A program made the translations under genes and the position numbers. The notes beneath the pieces are model-generated. The model saw only the letters and a program-made list of their open reading frames with translations, was not told the DNA's origin and did not search any database. From an uncultured Eubacteriales bacterium (GTDB lineage Bacteria; Bacillota; Clostridia; Oscillospirales; Oscillospiraceae), in contig LT599017.1 in NCBI GenBank assembly GCA_900079765.1, positions 124,001 to 188,000 on the forward strand: a DNA stretch of 64,000 nt, given 5' to 3'. Positions 53,201-62,200 of this stretch are shown here, piece after piece. Position 1 is the stretch's first letter, and each line of letters opens with the position of its first letter.

Positions 53201-56200
53201 ATGCGGTACGACACCATCATTGCCCCCGATGATACCCTCTCTACCACCCTCACCACCGGAGACGAGCTGCAGATTATCCGCAGCGAGATCGAGGGCGTCC
53301 TGGGTTACACCATCTACGGAAAGAACACCTATGTGCCAAGCAGCCTGACCTTCCGCTCCACAAACGAGAGCGTGGCCACCGTGGACGCAGAGGGCCTTGT
53401 CACCGCGCAGAAGATCGCGGGTTACAGCTACATCATCGTCATGGACGACAAGGGCAACACCGGGTTCCTGAAGGTTAACGTAGTCCCCGTGGCCAGCAAT
53501 GGCGGCATCGACGCTACTTTCCCGATGGTGGCCGTGGGTGCGAACCACAGCGTGGCCCTGAAGAGCGACGGTACCGTTTGGGCCTGGGGCGACAACACTT
53601 ACGGGCAGTTGGGTGCTGGCCAGAGCATCGCCTCCGCCACCACGCCCATCGAGGTGCAGGTGCGCGACGCGGGCGGCATTCAGACCCCGCTGACCGGCAT
53701 TGTCAAGGTCGTGGCGGGCGGCAGCCATACCCTGGCGCTTACCGCCGACGGCCGCGTCTACGCCTGGGGCGAGAACACCGGCAACACCCTCGGCACCAGC
53801 GACGCGGGCGCCAGCGCCTCCGCCAAGGTTTATACCGCCACCCTGGTCTACGGGCCTGACGGCTCCAAGGGCGGCTACCTGGGTGCGGACAAGACCCGCA
53901 GCTCCGCCATCGTGGACATCGCGGCGGCGGGCTATGTGGGCGCAGACGGCAAAACCGTGCGCCAGTACTCCTTCGCGCTTGACTCCACGGGCCGGATCTT
54001 CGGCTGGGGCAACAACTACCACGGAGTAGTGGACCCCAGCGACAACACCGGGAAGGCCACCATCGTGACCCTGCCCAGAAACATCAGTGACAGTAACCCC
54101 GTTCTAAAGGACGGCCTGGCCCTGTCCGCTGACAAGGCGGCGGCCAATATGCGCCTGCTTAAGAAGGACGGCCAGATCATCACCTGGGGTGAAAACAGCT
54201 ATAACGCCTACGGAAGCTACAACACCACCACCGAGACTCCCGACCGCGCCATCCTGGACGGCCGCGCATTGGCTGTGTCCGGCGGCATCTACAACGCCGC
54301 CGCCATCACCACCACCGGCCTGGTCAAGACCTGGGGCGGCACGCCCGATACCCGGTACGCCAACGGCTGGCACGAGGAAGCCTATGACGAGGACGGTGCT
54401 GCGGTGACCCATATGGTTGCGACCACCTATGATAAGCCCACTGCCTTTACGGCGCTCTCCCTGGGGGCCGGCAACACGGTCTTCGACGCGGAGACCGGCA
54501 CCTTCGTGACCGAGACCATGACCTTCCCTATGGGCGTGGACATCTCTGAGTACCTGCAAGTCTCCTACGCGGATACCGGCAAGCTGTGGAGCGTGGGCAA
54601 GTTCGAAAAGCTCCCGGGCAAGACCGCAGAGGACGACCTCTACGGTCCCGCTCTGGGTCAGGGCGGCAATATGACCCTGAACGGTGCCGGCGAGACCGTG
54701 CCCGTCGACTTCAGCAAGGCGCCCGCCACCTTCCTGACTGACGGCACCCCCGTCTGGGAAAGCGGCGACGGCACTCTCTGGGGCGTGCCCGGCCAGGTGT
54801 CCATCGGCAGCGCCGGTATGCCCGGCTCGTACATCGGCGGCGTCATCACGGCGAAGAACTCGATTTCCGGCGTGGACGGCCACAGCCTGATCATCAAGAA
54901 CAACGGTTCCCTCTGGGCCGACGGTAACAACAGATCCAGCACCCTGGGCGAGGGCACCCACAACTCCAGCGATGTTCCCGTCCGCGTAGGCGCCTCCTAC
55001 TTCCTGCTGGAGGACTACACCGTCTCCATCGAGGAGGGCGAAAACTACCAGTTCCACTACGAGCCCAGAATCTCCGCCTTCAACGTCCTCAACAATGTGG
55101 AGGAGAGCAGCAGCGACGTGAAGCTGACCTGGTTTGTCTGGGATGAGACCGCGACCTCCGAGACTCTGGGGAACACCCACAGCAGCGAGAACGATGTTAT
55201 AAGCGTCTCCTACGACCCGAATAGCGCCACCGCCAACGACAAATTCGCCACCATCCACGGTAAGAAGACCGGCACCTCCTACGTCATTATCTCCGTGGAG
55301 AACGACGCGCTCATTGTGGGCACCTTCAAGGTACAGGTGCGGCCCAAGTCCTCTGCCGTGGCCACCATCGGCCAGGAGGGCGGCAAGTACCAGGGTATGT
55401 ACGACGCCTATAACGCCGGGCTTGCCAGCAGCACCGGCACCGCCGACGGCGAGGTTTTGGCGCTCGGGAATACCGAGAGCCTGACCGCGCGCAGCAGCGT
55501 CGCCTTCCCGCAGGTCGCTGCGGGCACCAGCTTCAGCGCGGCCCTGGCGGCCGACGGCACGGTCTGGGCCTGGGGTTCCAATGAGTACGGAGAGCTGGGC
55601 CAGGGCGTCTTCTTCGGCTCCCACGCCGCGCCCCAGCAGGTCAAGCAGATCACCACCGTCCTGGGCGGCGACGGAACCACCACGGAAGTGGTGAGCTACC
55701 TCAATAACGTCCGCAAGATCGCCGCGGCGGGCAACTTCATCTACGCGCTGAAGAACGACGGCACGGTCTGGGCTTGGGGCCGCAACGACCGGGGTCAGTT
55801 GGGCCTGGGCGCCGGCTCTGCCGCCAAGGCGGCCTATGCCACCCAGGTGCGTAAGGGCGGGCAGATCACCTCCACCTACGCAAGCGACTTCATCCAGGAG
55901 ATCGTGGACATCGCGGTGGGCGGCATTGACGATGCGCATGGCTTTGCGCTCATGGTTCAGAGTGCCTACCGCAAGGAGGCAGTCTGGGACGCGGCCGCCG
56001 GTGAGTACGTGGTCAGCAGCTACACTAACGGCACTAACCTCTATGGCACGGGCGACAACACGGCCTATCAGCTCCTCAACAGCACTACCGCCATGTACCA
56101 GCAGCCCGTCGCCATCCGCACTTCGGGCAACATTGTGGCCCATGTGGCCGCAGGCGAGGACGCGGTGTCCTACATCCTGCTGGGCAACGGCTCCGTCATG

Positions 56201-59200
56201 GTCAATGGCCGCAACACCGAGCACCAGTTCGGCAACGGCGCGGCCGACGGCGCGAGCGGAATCGCCACGCTGCCCTACCGCGCGATGGCCGTGGCCGGAG
56301 GCAACAGGCAGGCCATGGCAGTGACCTTCCAGACCCAGCAGACCACCGACGGCAAGTATGTGTCCGTGGCCGCCAGCGCCACCGGCACCCTCTATGGCTG
56401 GGGCTACAGCTTTGCCGACTCCAATTATCTGCCCTCACAGCTAACCGACAGAAGCGCGACCGGTTCCCAGGGACAGCGGGACGACGTGCTCCTGGTGGGC
56501 GGCGGCGGAAGCATGTTCACCAGCAACGACAACGGCTACCTCGTCTTCACCGGCGACAACGAGTACGGCCAGTTGGGCAACCGGGACAACAGCGCTACCA
56601 ATACCGCCACGACCCAGGGCAGTACCTTCGTGGTCAAGCAGGGCGCCACCAGCGTCAACCAGGCCAATGCCGTGAAGGATGTGCTGGGCGCAGCCTCCTC
56701 CACCGGCGGCGTGCACTCCCTGTTCGTCGACCCCGACGGCAACGTCTGGGCCATGGGCCAGGGCGCCGCGGGCCAGCTGGGCGCGCAAAACCTGCTCAGC
56801 ACCGTTGGCACTCCCTCCACCGCGAGCAGCTTTGCCGTGAACGTGGGCGGCAGCTTTGTCCTGGAGGGCAAAACCTTTGAGACCAGCCTGGCGAGGGGGG
56901 AGACCCTGCCTCTGGCCGACCTGCTGGGCAACTACACCGTCACCAAGGGCTTTAACCTCGTCAGCTCCGCGCCCGTGGCCCAGAGTCTGACCGCGGCGGC
57001 AGGCTACTCCGTCAGCACCTCCAGCACCGACGTGAGCATCGTCACAGTGGATGGATCCGGCGTCCACGCTGTGGGCTATGGCACCGCATACATCCTGGTC
57101 ACGGTGACCAGCGGCGCGGATACCCGCCAGGCACAGTTCAAGGTCACCGTGCTCAAGCCCTATACCTATGCCGACGGCACGCAGGAGACCGTGGCCTACG
57201 CGCAGGTCTCCGTGGGCGAGGACTTCGTCCTGGCTCTCAAGGCCAACGGCGAGCTCTACGCATGGGGCCGCAACGACTATGGCCAGCTCGGCCTGGGTCA
57301 GGCCAGCCAGGGCGGTCTGGAGAGCGTGCCCATGAAGGTGACCTTCCCCGACAAGGTCTGGTACGTGGACGGGGCCGGCAATACCGTGTCCGCAGACGAG
57401 CCCGGCGCAATCAAGATGACCGCCCAGCCCAAGATCGTCAAGGCCGCCGCCGGGTACGACTTCGCCATGGCGGTGGACACCGATGGCAAGCTCTACACTT
57501 GGGGCCGCAACAACGTGGGCCAGCTGGGTACCGGCAAGCGCTCCAACAGCGACAGTATCTTTGAAGCTGAGATCTACTATCCCACTCCCGTGGAGATCAC
57601 CTGCTTTGCTGGCGCTCCCATTGCCGAGGTGGAGACTGGCGCGTATTACACGGGCAACGCCAGCAATCCCGTTGAGAGCGTCGCTATGGCGATCACCGAG
57701 AGCGGAGACCTCTTCGTCTGGGGCAGCGGTAACAGCCAGCAGGTCCGAGCGCTCGGCGCGTCCGCGGGCACTCATGTTGCCACCCCCGCCTACCTGCCTG
57801 TGGCAGGCGTGGTGGATGTGGGAGCCTCCACCCAGAACGCCACCAGCTATCTGCTTACCGCTTTGGGCGGCGTCGTCCTATGGAACCGCAGCCAGTGGGC
57901 CACCAACCAGTATGGTCTGACGAACCGCAACGATGTAATTCCCGGCCTGATCGCGAGCGGCGACCGGGTGGTGGACGTGGCGGCGGGTTACGGCAGCGTG
58001 TTCCTCCACACGAAGGACGACAAGGTCTACGTCGGAGGCAACAACGCCAACGGCCAGTTGGGCAACGGCACCACAACCGGCACCGATGTTAGCGGCAGCA
58101 CCAGCCCCTTCGCGCTCAGCAGCGACCTTACCGGCAAGCATATCCAGTGGCTGGACGGCGGTAAGGCCACACTGGCCCAGACCAATGACGGACATCTGCT
58201 CGGCGCCGGCCTCAACACCGCTGGCGAGCTGGGCAACAATAGTGTGATATCCTCCAGCACCCTTCAGTCGGTGTTGGCTGGCGAAGCGTACCCTGAAACG
58301 GCAACTCTGGACCCCCTGGATCCCATCGAAAAGGTCATGAGCACGGCTACCAGCACCGGCAACTCCCGCGTCAACTCCAACGATACCCGTGCCACCGGCC
58401 TGAGTGCCGCCATTACCGAGAGCGGCAGAGTCTTCGCCTGGGGCAACAACGAGTACGGCCAGCTGGGCGACGTGACCATCGGTGCAAATCCCTTCACCGG
58501 CAGCTTTAACCAGAGCACCCCTGCCCAGGTGAAGTCCATCACCCTGGAGATGACCCACCCGGATTATAAGAACGGCCGCATTGTGTTTATGCTGGGCGAC
58601 GATGCCCAGCGTGTGGACGGCACATTTAAGAGCAGCGCCCCGCTGAAGGCCGACGTGCGGTACTTCAACGTCTACGGGGACGCTCCCGAAAATGCCACCG
58701 CGCCGATCGTCCGCTTTGCCTCCACCGACGAGGCCGTGGTGAGAGTGGACCGCCTGAGCGGCGAGCTCTACTTCGTGGGCGTGGGCACCGCCAGAGTGGT
58801 GGCCTATGAGGAGACCAATGAGCTATATGCCGTAATGGAGATCGAGGTCCTGCCCTACGACGTGGATCTCGTGCCCGCCGAGGGAGGCGCCGGCAGCGGC
58901 ACCAAGCTCACCGCCCCCGGCCTTGCCACCGGGCTCGACTTCAGCCTGGCGCTCACCAGCACGGGCGAGGTCTACTCCTGGGGCTCCAACGCCTATGGAC
59001 AGTTGGGCATCCAGAAGCCGGGCACCACCTATTCCTCCACCTATGAAACGGTTACCCTCAACGGCTCCACGCCCATGACCGGCATTCTCTCCATCGCCGC
59101 GGGCGACAACTTTGCCCTGGCGGCCCATAAGGACGGGTATGTCTACGCCTGGGGCCTCAACAAGCAGGGCAGCCTGGGCCTCAACCTGGACGTGAACAGC

Positions 59201-62200
59201 AATGCGCCTTACCTGGAGCCCCAGAAGGTGAAGTGGATTACCCCCAGCAGCTCCGCCTACCTGGGCGGTGCGGACACCGGGCGCATCGTCAAGGTCTTCG
59301 CCCACGGCAACAGCGCCGCCGCCATCAGCGAGCGGGGCGAGGTCTACGTCTGGGGCGAGAATAGCTCTTATCAGCTGGGCGCTCGGAGCACAAACACCAC
59401 CTTGCTCTCACCTGTAAAGGTGCCTGGCATTACAGGGGCTGTTGAGGTCTCCTTCGGCGCAAACAACATGGCCATCCTCACCAACGAGGGTCTGGTCTAC
59501 ATCTCCGGCCGGAAGAACGACGGTCTAACCGGCCAGGGCACCGTGACCGGCTACGCCCCCTACGCCCAGCCCATGCTTTCCCTGGACGGTAACGGCCAGA
59601 AGGTCTACCGTACCGGCGTGGTCCAGGCGGCCATCGGCGACAGCCATGGCATCCTCATGACCATGGAGCCCGCCAAGCGCGCCAACCCCGACCTCAGTTC
59701 TCCCACCATCGGCCAGGATGCCCTGCTCAAACATATCTACATGTTGGGCAGGAACATGGGCGGCGTGCTGGCCGATCTGTCGGCCGACAGCAGCGTCACC
59801 AACGTACCCACCGAGTATGATCGTTTCAGCGAGTCGGAGTACGATCGCCTGGTCACCCTGACGCAGGATGCCTACGACGCGGTGAAGAAGTACACTACCT
59901 ATTACCAGGGCCTGACCGGCACCGACACCGAGGACCTGATCAAGACGGCCATCGACCGTGCCATTACCAAGGTAACCGAGACCGCGGCGGCCTACGGCGT
60001 GAACCCAGACACCGGCACCTTCAACAACACCGGCGCGTGGAACGCATGGATTAAGATTACCGCTGACAGGAACGACTACGAAACTGATCCCACCGGTCAG
60101 TACGCGACGGCCACGGCGGCCTATAACGCCGCGAAGGCCGCTTTGGACAGCTTTAAGGCCGGAGGCTATACCTCGGCCAGCCAGGCCGTGGCGGCGGCCA
60201 CTGCTGAGGTGGCGCTGAAGAAATCCACCTATGAGACGGCGGAGAACCTGTTCCAGTGGTATGTCGCCAACAGCAATCCCGGCGACCCCAACTACGTCTA
60301 CGCCGAGAACGCGAGAAACCTGGCGCTGGCCGAGTGGACTGCCGCCAACGCGGCTCTGGACGCGCTGCGGAATCCCGCGACGCCCTATGTTGTGAACGGC
60401 GCGACCTTCGCCACTTACACCGCACTGGAGACGGCCTACAACACACTTAAGGCGTCCAATGACACCTACACCGCCGGCAAACAGGTGGTGGAGAGCAAGC
60501 TCACCGAGTACAAAAACGCCGTCACCCAGGCGGAGAACAACATGAACACCGCCAAGAAAGCCTACGAGGATGCGGTGGCGACGCGGACTGCGCTCATTGC
60601 CGCGACAGGCTACACCGTGACCGGAGGCACGTACACGTACACTGCCGATAACGATATTCAGAAGGCCTATGAGACCGCGATGGTCTCCTACCAGCAGGCT
60701 AAGGCTATCCAGGCCCTGGTGACCTCCGACGAGATGAAACCCCAGGTTATGGACTACCTGCGCGCCGCTGCCGAGCAGACCGCTGCGCAGGCCGAGCTCA
60801 TCACCGGCTGGGTGGCGCTCAACCCCTTTGCCCGGAAGGCCGTCATCGACAATATCGTGGGCGTGTATGCCGGAACCAACTACACCGCCGCCGTCACCGA
60901 GGAAGGCTATGTTTACATGTGGGGCAGCAACGGCTCCACCACGGGCAAGGGCTCCCTCCTGGGCGACCGCAATGAGACCGGAGTGGTCAATGTCCCCTCG
61001 CTTGTCTATGCCAGCGATGTGGGAGACGGCCGCCTGAGCGGCGTGGTCCGCCTGGCACAGACCTCCAGCAACGAATCGAACCGCCACATGCTGGTCCACA
61101 ACAATATCGGCATCGTCTACGCCTGGGGCCAGAACAACAAGGGACAGCTTGGCAACAAGAACCTGATCAGCACCGCCGCGCCCACCGTGGCCGGCAGCCA
61201 GCAGATGAGTATTGACCAGAGCTCCCTGTTCCTGGACTTGAACAAGCACAACTCCGACTACCTCAATGTCCGCACCGGTCAGGGCAAGCTGCTGGTGGTG
61301 TACTCCGGCCAGTCCGGGAGCACCGGCAGCACCTATAAGTGGAAGTCCCTGGATGAGTCCATCGCAATCGTGACGCCCTCCGCCAGCGGCGGCGGCCGCA
61401 GCGCGATCATCACCGCCGTGCGTGAGGGCGAGACCCGCATCCTGGTGGAGGACATCCTCACCGGGCAGGTGGCCTTTACCCGCGTCATCATCACCGACGG
61501 CGTGACCTATCCCCAGCTCGCGCTGGGCAAGGACACCACCACCGCCCTGAAGAAGGACGGCACCGTCTGGGCCTGGGGTGACAACACGTACCGCACCATC
61601 ATCGGCGGCGGGGCAGGCAAGCTAGGCTTTGGCAGCGAGCAGGAGTATATCACCACGCCCGTCCAGCTTACCTACTACCTCACCGCGCCCGTGAACGGCG
61701 AGCTGAAGGAGTTCAAAAACATTCTGAAGATCGCCAAGGGCGAGAACCATATGCTGGCGCTGGGCAAGGACGGCCGCGTCTACGCCTGGGGCGACAACAG
61801 CTACGGCCAGCTCGGCTATTCCAAGGGCACAATCGCCTATAGCAATTACCCCGTGGTGGTGGACCTGAGCGAGAACGGCGTGTATCCCAACATCATCGGC
61901 ATCGCCGCGGGCGCGAATCACTCCATCGCCCTTACCGCCGATGGCGAGGTCTGGACTTGGGGCAACAACGAGCATGGTCAGTTGGGCGACGGCACCATCA
62001 CCGGCGCCAGCGCGGACAACTATAAGCCCCGCAAGATGAACGGCTTTGGCGGCCTCGACCTGGACAACGTGCTGGACGTGGCGGGCAACGCCGTTGCAAC
62101 CGCAGTCCTCCTGACCGACGGTACCGTCTGGACCGTGGGCGGCAATACCAACGGCGAGCTGGGCGCGGGCTATCTGCCCAGCGAGCTGGCCTACAGCACC

